Below are positions 48,141 to 59,700 of a DNA stretch of 64,000 nt, in pieces. This DNA is from Cercis canadensis (taxonomy: Eukaryota > Streptophyta > Magnoliopsida > Fabales > Fabaceae): NCBI GenBank assembly GCA_003255065.1, contig QAOA01002050.1, forward strand, positions 1 to 64,000, written 5' to 3'. How positions within the stretch are numbered: the stretch's first letter is position 1; every line of letters starts with the position of its first letter. The notes below the pieces were generated by a model. That model had not been told where the DNA came from. It did not search any database and saw only the letters and a program-made list of their open reading frames with translations. A program made the translations under genes and the position numbers.

Positions 48141-49382
48141 TTGCCTGAGGAGATTGAACACCAAAGAAAGGAGAAAGGAAAAGTCGTGGCTAATGAGAGA
48201 GAGTCAGATTTAGCCAAGAAGGATACTCAAGGAGAAAATAAGGAAGAAGAAGAATTTTTGAAGATAATGAGACAAAGTGAGTACGATATAGTGGAACAAA
48301 TGAAGAAAACTCCTGCTCGTATTTCATTATTGTCTCTTATCATGAGCTCTGAATGTCATAGACAAGCGTTACAAAGGTTCTTACAGCAAGCCTATGTACG
48401 GCCAGATATAACCGTAGAGAAATTTGGAGGGATGGTAAATTTTATCAAAAACTTTAGCACAATCTCTTTTTCTGAAGAAGAGCTGATGCCTGGTATGAGT
48501 GCTCACAACAAGGCGCTTCATATCACACTCAAGTGCGATAGCTATATTGTAGCTAAAGTTTTAATTGATAATGGGTCTGCACTGAATGTGCTACCTTATT
48601 CTACCCTCATACAATTACCGGTTAATGCGTCTCATATACGAGAAAGTAGTATGGTGGTAAGGGCTTTTGATGGAACAAAGCGTGAAGTACTTGGGGATAT
48701 CTCTCTTCAGTTAGAGATCGGACCAGATAAGTTTGATGTTCCCTTCTAGGTGATGGACATAGAGCCTGCCTATACCATGTTACTTGGTGGGCCATGGATT
48801 CATGCTGCAGGAGTGGTGCCGTCTACATGGCATCAAAGACTGAAATATGTGAATGGAGGAAAGGTGATAATTGTTAAAGGAGAGGAAGAGATGCTGGTAA
48901 GCAAGCCCAGCTCATTACCATATGTTGAAGCAGCGGAGCAAGCGTTGGAGTCTTCTTTCCAATCTTTGGAGATAACCCAGCATGATGATAAAGATTTACC
49001 AAAGAAAGGGGAAATTAATCAAGTTGTGGCGAAAATGATGAAGAAGAGTGGATTTCAAAAAGGAAAAGGCTTGGGGGCCAAATTGCAAGGTATCAGTGAA
49101 CCCATTGTGCTTCCAGAAAATGAAAGTAGACAGGGGTTGGGGTATGAGCCTTCCATGGAAGAGTTCTTGAGATGGCCAAGAAAACACCATGAAACCAGAC
49201 TTCCTCATCTGCTAGATACTTTTGTGCCATCAACTGAGTCATCAATTGTGGATCATAGGCACATGGTGAATACCCTAGACGGCTGCTCTAAGAAGGATTG
49301 TGGGATTCAGCTTTGTGGAGATTTAGAAGAATTGAATATCTGGGAGATTGAGCCAATGCCAGATGTGGTCCTCTTTAAGTAA
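48141..49382 (+). pseudogene. Tat/Ogre protease and G-patch-like region (fossil)
   Basis: A conserved pre-protease block (EEFLKIMRQSEYDIVEQMKK, then ISLLSLIMSSECHRQALQRF) is followed by the protease active-site region (VLIDNGSALNVLP). The MDIEPAYTMLLGGPWIH block and a G-patch-like motif come next. All are established features of Ogre-type polyproteins. It is not an independent gene. Confidence 0.8.
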
Positions 49383-49620
49383 TATCTGTTTATGCCATAT
49401 TTATTTCTTTTGACTGAAATCCAAAGTCACTTGAATTTTATCTTTATTATGTATTGGACCATGTTTTATTCAAAAATTTTAATAAAATAATTTGTCATGG
49501 AGTTTTCATTCATTTTGGCATCCTTTTACTTTTTTCTGTCCTTCTTACCCACTTCCCATCTGTTTATTCATCTTAATTCTTGTTATGTTCTAACTTATTC
49601 TCAGGAGTCTTGCTAATATA
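49383..49620 (+). other. Candidate Ogre-type intron between protease and RT
   Basis: About 240 bp, T-rich and non-coding, ending with a pyrimidine tract and 'tattctcag' immediately before the reading frame resumes. Spliced introns at this position are known for Ogre elements; no transcript evidence is available here. Confidence 0.5.
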
Positions 49621-50274
49621 GATCTAATGTCTCAAGTAGAAGCTCATGTGTCTCCAATACTTGATTCTCATATTGCATTAGGTGAAGACGATTACTGCTT
49701 TGATGAAGATTTAGATCTTTCTGGTAAATTTGAGAAAATGATTGAGTCGGCTGAAAAAGCGATACTTCCTCATAATGAAGAGATTCAGATCATAAACCTG
49801 GGTACAAAAGATGAGAAAAGAGAATTGAAGATTGTCGATAACCCAGAAAAAGAGGAAATGATTGTTCTTTTCAAAGAGTATAGTGATGTATTTGCTTGGT
49901 CTTACCAAGACATGCCTGGTCTTGACCCTAACATTGTGTCCCACAAGATTCCGCTATATTCAGATTGCAAGCCAGTCAAGCAAAAGTTCAGAAGAATGAG
50001 GCCTGAAATGTCTAGCAAGATAAAAGAAGAGGTGATCAAGCAGATTGAGGCTGGTTTCTTAGAAGTATCAACTTATCCGGAATGGGTTGCCAATATAGTT
50101 CCAGTGCCTAAAAAGGATGGTCGAGTATGAATGTGCGTGGATTTCCGGAATTTGAATAGAGCCAGTCCGAAAGATGATTTTTCTTTGCCACACATAGATG
50201 TGCTTGTGGACAGCACGGCCAAAAATCACCGGTATTCTTTCATGGATGGGTATTAGGGGTACAATCAGATTCCA

Positions 50275-52896
50275 ATGGCTGATGAAGATAAAGAGAAGAC
50301 TACGTTCATCACACATTGGGGTACCTATTGTTATAGGGTAATGTCATTTGGGTTGAAGAATGCAGGAGCTACCTATCGGAGGGCCATGGTCACACTTTTT
50401 CATGACATGATACACAAAGAAATCGAGGTTTATGTGGATAATATGGTGGTGAAGTTAAAACAAGGAGAAAGCCATGTGAATGTGCTTCCAAAATTGTTTG
50501 AGAGGTTAAGAAAATACAAGCTAAGATTGAACCCAAACAAATGCACTTTCGGTGCGACTTCTGGTAAATTGTTAGGGTTTATCGTTAGCGAGAAAGGAAT
50601 TGAAGTAGATCCAGATAAAGTTCGAGCAATTCGGGAGATGTCATCCCCAAGATCAGAAAAAGAAGTACGAAGTTTCTTAGGGAAGCTTAATTACATAGCC
50701 AGATTCATTTCAAATCTTACTCACACTTGTGAACCCATCTTCAAATTACTGAGGAAGAATAATCCTGGAGAGTGGGACGAAAAGTGTCAAGAAGCTTTTG
50801 ATAGAATCAAGGAGTATTTGCTTAACCCACCAGTGCTTGTACCTCCGACACCTGGAAAGCCTCTCATTCTGTATTTGACTGTGCTTCAAGAATCAATGGG
50901 GAGTGTATTAGGACAACATGATGAAGGGGGAAGAAAAGAGAGGGCCATCTATTACTTAAGCAAGAAGTTCACTGATTACGAGACGAGATACGCCATGATA
51001 GAAAAAACGTGTTGTGCATTAGTTTGGGTGGCTAGTAGACTCCGACAATGCATGCTATACCATACTACATGGCTCATCTCTCGTATGGATCCCATCAAGT
51101 TCATTTTTGAAAAGCCCTATCTCTTTGGAAGACTAGCTAAGTGGCAAATTGTCCTTTCAGAATATGATGTGGTGTACGTGACAAAGAAGGCTGTCAAAGG
51201 AAGTGTAATTGCTGATTACTTAGCTGAAAATCCTGTAGACGATTATCAACCCATGAGATTTGAGTTTCCTGATGAAGACGTTCTCGTAGTCGAAAAAGAT
51301 GATGAAAAAGAAGAAGTAAGGTGGAAGATGTACTTCGATGGTGCGGTGAATGTGCACGGGCAAGGAATAGGAGCCGTGATAATGTCACCGGAAGGAAAAC
51401 AATTCCCTATAGCCATTAAATTGGATTTTGATTGCACTAATAACATAGCAGAATATGAAGCCTGTGTAAGAGGTCTACAAGCAGCTTTGGATTTAAAAGT
51501 TGATACCTTGGATGTTTTTGGAGACTCTGCTCTCATTATCTATCAGGTGACTGGAGAATGGCAAACCAAGGATTCAAAATTGGTTCCGTATCAGAAATAT
51601 TTGACTCGGTTAATCAAGAAATTTGAAGACATCACCTTTTCTCATTTATCTCGCGACAAGAACCAATTTGCAGATGCTTTGGCTACACTAGCAGTAATGA
51701 CTAAGCTTGATTGTGGAGTAATGGTGCAACCAATACAGGTGAAGTCAGAGGAAGAACCAGTTTATTGTTCTAATGTGGAAGAAGAACCGGATGGTCACCC
51801 TTGGTACTATGATATCCTGCAATATATTAAGTCTAGAGAATATCCAGTTGGCGCTAATGAAAATGATAGGAAGACTATCAGACGTCTGGCATTGGGATTC
51901 TTTTTGAGTGGAAAGATTTTATACAAAAGAAGTCATGACGGAGCACTTTTACGATGTGTGGATGCTAAAGAGGCTAATCGCATTTTGAGTGCTATTCATG
52001 AAGGAATATGCGCTACTCATGCAAACGGTCATATGATGACTCGAAAAATTCTAAGAGCGGGTTATTACTGGACAACAATGGAAAGAGATTGCATCAGTTA
52101 TGTTAGAAAGTGTCACAAGTGTCAAATCTATGCCGATCGCACTAAAGTACCATCGTCCATGTTGCACAGTATGACAACCCCTTGGCCATTTTCTATGTGG
52201 GGAATTGATGTCATCGGTCCAATCAATCCGAAAGCATCCAATGGACACCGTTTCATTCTAGTAGCAATTGACTATTTCACAAAATGGGTAGAGGCTGTTT
52301 CTTATGTGAAAGTGACTCAGAAGATAGTTGCTAAATTTTTGAAGACGAATATCATTTGTCGATATGGGCAACCAGAGAAAATCATCACTGATAATGGTTT
52401 GAATTTGAATGGCGCGGATATACAAAAGTTGTGCACACAGTTCGCAATCAAGCATCATAATTCTTCGCCATATAGGCCTCAGATGAATGGAGCAGTAGAA
52501 GCCGCAAACAAAAATATCAAGAAGATAGTGGAAAAGATGGTCGTGACCTATAAAGACTGGCATGAAATGCTTCCCTTTGCCTTGCTTGCTTACCGTATAG
52601 CGGTTCGATCGTCGACTGGGGTAACGCCGTATTCTCTAGTATATGGTATGGAAGCTGTTACTCCTATAGAGGTAGAGATCCCCTCTCTCCGAGTCTTGAT
52701 GGAAACTGATCTAGAAGAATTAGAATGGGCACGGGTCAGATATGAGCAGCTGAATATGATTGAGGACAAACGATTAGTTGCTATTTGTTATGGACAGTTA
52801 TATCAACAAAGAATGACCAGAGCATTCAACAAAAAGGTTCGACTTCGAGAGTTTCAACCGGGAGATTTGGTGTTGAAAAAAATCTTGCCTCATTAA
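50275..52896 (+). pseudogene. Tat/Ogre reverse transcriptase-RNase H-integrase region (fossil)
   Basis: A long open stretch. RT core blocks (RVMSFGLKNAGATYRRAM, then a YVDN box) are followed by KLLGFIVSEKGIEVDPDK. The first RNase H has AIYYLSKKFTDYETRYAMIE, and the second RNase H has WKMYFDGAVNVHGQGIGAVI and NNIAEYEACVRGLQAAL. The integrase zinc-binding (CHKCQIYAD) and core (WGIDVIGPI, ITDNG, SPYRPQMNGAVEAANKNIKK) blocks come last. It is part of the element at 48133-53050. Confidence 0.88.
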
Positions 52897-53050
52897 GAAG
52901 ACACACGGGGAAAATGGGCCCCAACTCATCAAGGCCCATACGTGGTCAAACAAGCATTCTCCGGAGGTGCTTTGATTCTCACAGATATGGAAGGGAAAGA
53001 GCTGACTAAGTCGATAAATTCTGATGCAGTCAGAAAATATTACTCGTAAA

Positions 53051-53990
53051 AAAAAAAACGCCCGCTAGATTGAAAACCTGAAAAGGCAATTTAGGCAAAA
53101 ATTAGGGCATACAAGATTGAAAACCTAAAAAAGGCAATCCAGATGCGAGTTTGAGCCTGCAAGAGTGTTTGTGCAAGAATGAAAAAATTGACCGAGAATG
53201 AAAAGGTTGTTTGAGATAAGGGAAGAAACTCAGCATATAAGAAAGCAAGAGTTATGCATTTCAATATCAGAAGGATAAACGACGTCTCAATCAAGTGGAA
53301 GTCTGATCCAAAGCAATATGAGAATCTATAAAGTTGGATATCACAGAGCTACAACTGGGGCAAAATCATTCGTTCTATGTGACTTCTGAATTTTTCATCC
53401 CGAACTACGTGGGCTTTGATTCCTCTTCGAGGATACGTAGGCACCTACTTGATAGGGCAAGTCCAATTTCACCAAGACCGCATACTGGGGCAAATTTTGA
53501 TTTCGATGAGCATCTCTTTGAGTTTTCAATCTTGTGATATTCGTACACTTCCTTTCTTGATTTAAATAAAAGAGGTTAATTCATTGAATTTACTTCTTTC
53601 AGTTGTACGTACTCTCCATGATAAATTATTGAGTTATGATTTTGAATAAAATGTGAGTGGATTATTTATATGGCATATTCATTTATTTCCTTAAAGTAGG
53701 TCACATTGACATCGTTTCTAGACTTCAGAAGGATATCTTTTAAATCAAAGCAAAACCCAAGATTTGTTAGAAGTTTTCTTGGATGCTTACAGTTAGAAAT
53801 GAGTGTGACTTCATCGTTTGGAGAATAAGGAGAAATTATTTGACAAAGATAGAAGTCCAGTTTCTAATGAGAAAAGATATGCATGAGCAATTCGATTTTT
53901 GAAAGAGTAAATTTTGATTGAACCACTTTCTTTGCAAGGGTTCAAAGATGACTCATCTTAGTGCCATGGGGTACATGTCTTACACTTTTC
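53051..53990 (+). other. 3' untranslated part of the Tat/Ogre element
   Basis: Non-coding. It contains 'aactacgtgggctttgattc' and 'ggatacgtaggcacctac' blocks near 53400-53455 that recur in altered form near 56785 and 59280 within the downstream LTRs. It also contains 'tactggggcaaattttgat', a purine-rich string typical of this family. Confidence 0.55.
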
Positions 53991-54500
53991 AGCCATTAAT
54001 TTTTTTGCCATTTTGTGCCATTAATCTTCTCACCATTACATTTTTATACCATTAATTTTATCTACCATTACATTTTGTGCTATTAATTTTCTCACTATTA
54101 CATTTTGTGTCATTAATTCCCTAGTCATTATATTTTATGCCATTAATTTTCTCTGCCATTACATTTCGTACCATTAATTTTCTTGCTATTACATTTTGCG
54201 TCATTACATTTTATGCCATTAATTTTTCTGTCATTACATTTTATGCCATTAATTTTATTGCCATTACATTTCGTGCCATTAAATTTTATTTATTTATTTT
54301 TTAGCCATTAAATTTTATGCCATTAATTTTTCTGCCGTTACATTACGTGTCATTAATTTTCTTGTCATTTTATTTCAAGTCATTACATTTTATGCCATTG
54401 ATTTATCAGTCGTTACATTTCATATTATTAATTTTCATGTCATTACATTTCATGCTATTAAGTTTCTCGCTATTATATTTTATGCCGTTATGATTCTAAA
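53990..54500 (+). repeat. Hypervariable ~29-bp tandem repeat
   Basis: About 16 to 17 degenerate copies of a composite unit alternating 'gccattaattttct' and 'gccattacattttat'. Variable tandem repeats in the 3' untranslated region are known for Ogre and related elements. Confidence 0.88.
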
Positions 54501-54529
54501 GAGGGCATATAGAGTGAGAATCGAAACAA

Positions 54530-57165
54530 AGGCTAAAAAGAAAAAAGCAAAAAGCATAGACAGAGAGAGTGAGGATTTGATGTGGTTTTTGCTACCGGCA
54601 AGTATACCGGGCCACACAAGTAGTACAGAAATGAGTTGAGTATCGTCCTTGTAGACACTAATTTCATCCTAAAATAAAAGAAACAAAATAAAAAAATAAT
54701 AAATAGTTTGGTGATAAAAGAAAAGAGACGTGGGTGTGAGTGTGGGTGCAAGTGCAATGAACAGTTTTAGAAAGAGAGGAATACGTGAGTGTGGGTGCAA
54801 GTGCATGGGAAGTTAAGAGATGTGAGTGAGAGGGAGACAAAAGAGAGGGAGATGGAGTAGCAGTTAGAGAGACGTGAGAGAGTGCAGAGACGGAGGTTGA
54901 TAAAACTGAAAACAAAGAGCATAAAAGGAGGAAGATAGAGCAGAAAGAAAAGCAGCAGAAAAACCAACAAAGAAGAGAATAGAAGCATATTTCCAGAGAG
55001 CAGTAAGACCAGAAAAACAGAGACCCAAAGAGAGACAAGAAACTCAGCAGAAAAGAGAGAGATAGAGGGCAGAACAGCAACCAAGAGACACCAGAAAAAC
55101 AGAGACAAAAGGAGAGACGAAATACACAGCAGGAGAGAACTGAAGCAGTGAGGCAGTGAGGCAGCAAGAGGCAAGTACCAAAACAGAACCAGCAGCACCT
55201 GAAACCAGATACAGCAGCAGTGGAGAAAGAAAGCAAAGACAGCAGTGCAAAGAGAAAGATGGAGCAGAAACATAGGTAGCAGAGAGACCAACAGCAATAC
55301 ACAGAAAAGGAGCAATAGAGAGAACATAACTGAAACAAGGAAGAAGAGAGGGCAAAGAGAAAAAGAACCAAGGTAAGATTTCTTCATTTTCGCAGCTTTA
55401 GGTAGCTCTGGCAGTAGTTGGTTTTATTTTTCTAGATAAACCTTCAGGGCTCCAAATTAATTGATGTTGGTCTCATTAGAACCGTAAGAGGTGTGTTTTT
55501 AATATATATTAGTTTCAGATTTTTTTCATGTCGCCTCTGCTCCCAGTTTCGATTTAAGTTTGGCTGTTTCTCTGTCCTGTCAAGCCTTTGGTTTTCTCTG
55601 GCAGTGTACAATCTTTTATTTCTTTCTGGAGTTATACGGTTCCAAATTAATTGATATTAGTCTCATTAGAACCATAAGATGTGTGGTTTCAATATATATT
55701 ATTTTCAGATTTTTTGAATGTCCCCCCTGCTCCCAGTTTCGATTTAAGTTTGGTTGTTTCTCTGTCCTGTCAAGCCTTTGGTTTTCTCTGGCAGTGTACA
55801 ATTTTTTATTTCTTTCTGAAGTTATACGGTTCCAAATTAATTGATATTAGTCTCATTAGAACCGTTATCTCATTAGAACCGAAAGAGGTTTAGTTTCAAT
55901 ATATATTATTTTTCAGATTTTTTACATGTCTCCCTTGCTCTCGGTTTTGATTTAAAGTTGGCTGTTTCTCTGTCATGTCAAGCCTGTTGGTTTTCTCTGA
56001 CAGTGTGGAATCTTTTATTTCTTTCTAGAGTTATATAGCTTCAAATCAAGTGATGTTAGTCTCATTAGAATCATAAGATGTGTGGCTTAAATACATATAA
56101 TTTTCATTTTTTTTTATGTCTACTTTATTCTCAGTTTACATTTAAAGTTTTATTGTTTTCTGTATTATTAAGCTAGTTGATTTTCTATGATAGTATATAG
56201 TCTTTTAAATTTTTCTGGAGCTATAGAGCCCCGATTTAGGTATTTCTTTTCTTTTTAAAACCATGAGATTTATATCTTCAATTTGAGAAATCTTCATAAT
56301 TTTTCATTTTTTGTTGATTGGCTGAGGTTCTATTTAGTCCATTGTTCTTGATGTGCTAAGCTATTTTTTGTATGGATTGGACCTGGCCCATGAAATGGAC
56401 TGGTTTATGTCCTCTAATTTGTTAAGCTAGTTCCTATTCTAGGCTAAACTAGGCCCACGAAATGAGCTTACATATCATGCATTTTTACATTCATTTAGTT
56501 AATTCTATGCGACTAGCATCCATAGGCCCCTTACTTGTCAAGGGAGGGATAGGAGCGACTTACCCCCATAGGGGTGGCTCTTCTATCTGCCCAAGGTAAG
56601 GATAAGCGCCGCTTTGGGAATCGAGAAGCGTGGGAACAAAGTGGAAGGATTAGGACGCGATTAAATTCATGCATAGCACAATTTTTTATTTGAAAATTTT
56701 GAATTCCTTTTAATTTTAATTTCAAAAAATAAAAAATAATAATAATAAAAATAAAAATTCATTTTGAATCATTGCGAACTACGCGGACTTTGATCCCTAA
56801 TTAGGGTACGTAGGCATTCAATGGTGACGAATCAAGTCCTGTTTTAAATAATCACTTATTTTTCTTTTAAGGATAAAATAAATACAATTAGGCCATGATT
56901 TAATTTGCACAATTAATTTTAGGTAACCGTCGTTTAGACGGGTGTTATAGGATGCCTAACACCTTCCCTATACACAATTAGACTCCCGAACCCTCTCTGG
57001 TTCGCAGACATATTTTTTTAGAAATTAAAGGGTTTTCCAATTGTTCCCCAGATTTTTAATACAATTGGTGGCGACTTCAGAGTTTTCATTTCGAAAACTA
57101 AATCTCTTTTTATTTAAGCCATTCTCGTTATAGCGACCTTCGGGTATGTTATGACAACACCCATT
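54530..57165 (+). mobile_element. Tat/Ogre-type long LTR, first of two in tandem
   Basis: The order is a purine-rich tract (54700-55390), ~190-bp tandem repeats (55395-56300), the 'ataggccccttacttgtca' block (about 56523) and the 'ccctctctggttcgcaga' block (about 56991). The end lies near 57085, followed by a primer-site-like 'ttggtggcgact' and the first bases of an internal region. It is placed where the 3' LTR of the 48-53 kb element should be. The exact left boundary is not fixed. It is a fossil. Confidence 0.65.
55395..56300 (+). repeat. ~190-bp tandem repeat in LTR, 4-5 units
   Basis: The block 'ccaaattaattgatattagt' or a variant recurs at about 55452, 55642, 55832 and 56041, with a diverged copy near 56230. 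Spacings are 190, 190, ~209 and ~190; the longer one contains a small internal duplication of 'tctcattagaacc'. Divergence increases to the right. The family is the same as at 950-1690. Confidence 0.9.
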
Positions 57166-57994
57166 TTTTTTCGTCTAAAGAAAAATAAAATAAACAGTTA
57201 GAAGTAAAAATAAAAGAGACGTGGGTTTGGGTGCAAGTGCATGGGCAGTTTAAGTTAGAGACGTGAGAGAGGGGGATGGGGTAGCAGTTAGAGAGACATG
57301 GGTGCAAAATGAGGAGCATAAAAGCAAGAGGCAAAAACCGAAACAATACACATAACAAAAGACATAAACACAGAGCAGGAGAGAACAGAAACACAAAGGT
57401 AGCAACGAGGAAAGAACAAACCGAGAGATACAACAACAAGTAGAACCAGAAACCAAATAGAGCAGTAGCGGAGAGAGAAAGCAAGGACAACAGTGCGAAG
57501 AGAAAGAACTAGCAACAACACAGCAAAATAAAGAGAAAACAAAGACCCAAGGAAGAAAGACCAGTAGCAGAGAAGGAAAGCAAGAGTAGCAGTTCAGGAG
57601 AGAACTGAAACTACAACAAAAACCAAAAGAGAGAGCAGTGGTGGATTTTGAATGTTCGGTGATCGACTGCAGTGGAAATTATTTCTCATAGGTTTACTTT
57701 TCTTTTGAAGTGCTACTTTCCTTGAGGTATTCTTTGTGCTAGATGAAGAAAGAAACTGAATGGGATTGACACTTTGCTACACAATATTGTTCTTTTGCCA
57801 TGGCTTAGAACCAATATATCGATACTGCTATTTATCAAACAACCCATAATTGATTTTATTTCTCATTGGTTCAAAGGAAGGTTTTTAGAGAATAGATAGA
57901 TGGAATGAAAAAATAAAACAGAAAATTTCATACATGTTACTAAATGCAAATCTATTTTGGAAGTGTAGTTTTACTCATCAAACATAAGAAATTT

Positions 57995-58033
<39 letters not shown>

Positions 58034-59700
58034 TATGGGTTTGTAAATGGTAGTATTGTTGTTAGAAGTTTCTTTTATGGTTCGAAATTTCTTTGGGTCA
58101 TACTTATTCTTTGATTAATTTTACTCTGTTTTGAGTTATATAAGAAGTTGCTGGGCATTTTTTTTTTCTTACTGGTCATGGATGACTTTGATGAAGGCAA
58201 GTGAAATGGTATGTGGGTTTGTTTCTTCTAAGGAGTTTCTCAAAGGTTTTCACGTTTTGGGCTTGTTGTGGGGTTGTTTAGTTTAGTTATTGTGGGTTTG
58301 TCATGGAGTTATTATTAGGCTGATTTGTTTCAACTTCTTTTACTTTGTTTTAGGCCCATGAAATGAACTAGGTCCATTATGTTCATTTTGTTGATTGGGA
58401 TTGGGACATGTTGCTGATTTCTTTGGTTGTAAAATGGGCCAACCGAAATGGGCCAGTTGCCCATATGGCTTCAACATTTTTTCCCTTTTGGTTGATGATT
58501 TCTTTGATTGTTGTTGGGCCAGATCCAAACTTGGGTTAGTTTTAGAGTGCTTTAGTTTTTTTTTTTTTTTTACTATTGGGCTAGGGATGAATTGGGTCCA
58601 TAAGTACAATACTTTAGTCATGTTTTATGGGTATGGGCCAATTGAGTTAGGATCTTATTGATTTTATTTTTTTTTGTTTAATTGATTGGACATGGTCCAA
58701 AATGGACAAGCCCACCAAAGACTCTAGTTTTTATTTTCTTTTGGGCTTAGTGGTTTTGGGCTATTTTTTTTTACATATCTCTTAATCCTTTTATTATTTT
58801 TTTAGTTTTGATTTTGGTTTGGGACCTAGTATGCATTTTATTTTTTATTTACTTATTTGGATTAGGCCTTTTATTTTTGGGATTATGTTATTTTATTTTA
58901 TTTTATTTATTTTTTTTCGTTTTATTTATTTTATTTTATTTTATTTTATTTATTTAAATAGTTTAATGAAAATAAAATTAGGAGTAAAATCATATATCAT
59001 GCATCTTGCATTTATTTAGTTAAATCTATGCGAATAGCATCTATAGGCCCCTTACTTGTCAAGGGAGGGATATGAGCGACTTACCCCCATAGGGGTGACT
59101 CTCATATCTGCCCGAGGTAAGAATAAGCACAACTTTAGAAATCGAGAAGCGTTGGAACAAAATTGAATGATTAATACGTGATTAGATTCATACATAGCAT
59201 AATTTTAACTTGAAAATTTTGAATCTCTTTTAATTTCATTTCAATTTCAAAAAATAAAAAATCATTTTGAATCATTGCGAATTACGCAGACTTTGATCCC
59301 TAATAGGATACGTAGGCATTCGAGGGTGACGAATCAAATCTTATTTTGAATAATCACCCATTTTTCTTTTGTTTAGATTTAGGGATAAAATAAATACAAT
59401 TTGACTATGATTTATTTTGCACAATTAATTTTAGGTAACCGTATTTTAGACGGGTGTTATAGGGTGCCTAACACATTCCCTATACACAAATTTACACCCG
59501 AACATTCTCTGGTTCGTAGACCTAATTTTGAAAATAANAGACCTAATTTTAAAAATAAAAGGAGTTTTTTTAATTATTATTCAATTTTTAATATAATTGG
59601 TGGCGACTCCAGAGTTTTAATTTCAAAAACTAAATCTCTTTTTATTTTAGTCATTTGCGTTATAGTGACATCCGGGTACGTTATGACACAACTCATGATA
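57166..59700 (+). mobile_element. Tat/Ogre-type long LTR, second of two in tandem
   Basis: A purine tract (57180-57640) is similar to that at 54720-55390. The same conserved blocks follow at about 59043 and 59500, and the primer-site-like 'ttggtggcgactcc' is near 59597. It lacks recognisable ~190-bp repeats and instead has unrelated sequence with an (AT)n run (about 57999-58031) and ATTTT-rich text (58885-58955). It carries an N at 59538. It is diverged from the first LTR, so the two are not a young pair. Confidence 0.6.

Larger units (their letters stand above)
48133..53050 (+). mobile_element. Ty3/gypsy Tat/Ogre-type element body, 5' truncated, broken
   Basis: Parts in order: end of gag and linker with aspartic protease (48140-48750), a G-patch-like segment (GFQKGKGLGAKLQG, about 49050-49100), a short non-coding interval (about 49383-49620), then reverse transcriptase, first RNase H, second RNase H of the extra (archaeal-type) kind (51320-51700) and integrase (51980-52900). 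The second RNase H and the pro-RT interval, which ends in a pyrimidine tract and AG, fit the Tat/Ogre group; Ogre elements are known to splice an intron there. The element is broken in a small number of places yet keeps one very long open stretch (50275-52896), so it is not very old. The 5' LTR and most of gag are missing. Confidence 0.88.

Noticed and set aside
54664-55387. Long overlapping minus-strand open frames rich in Leu, Ser, Phe and Cys that look like membrane proteins (235 and 206 codons)
   Set aside because: They mirror a purine-rich LTR tract and are open in more than one frame at once. Composition is fully explained by simple GA-rich sequence, and the same tract at 57180-57640 gives similar spurious frames.
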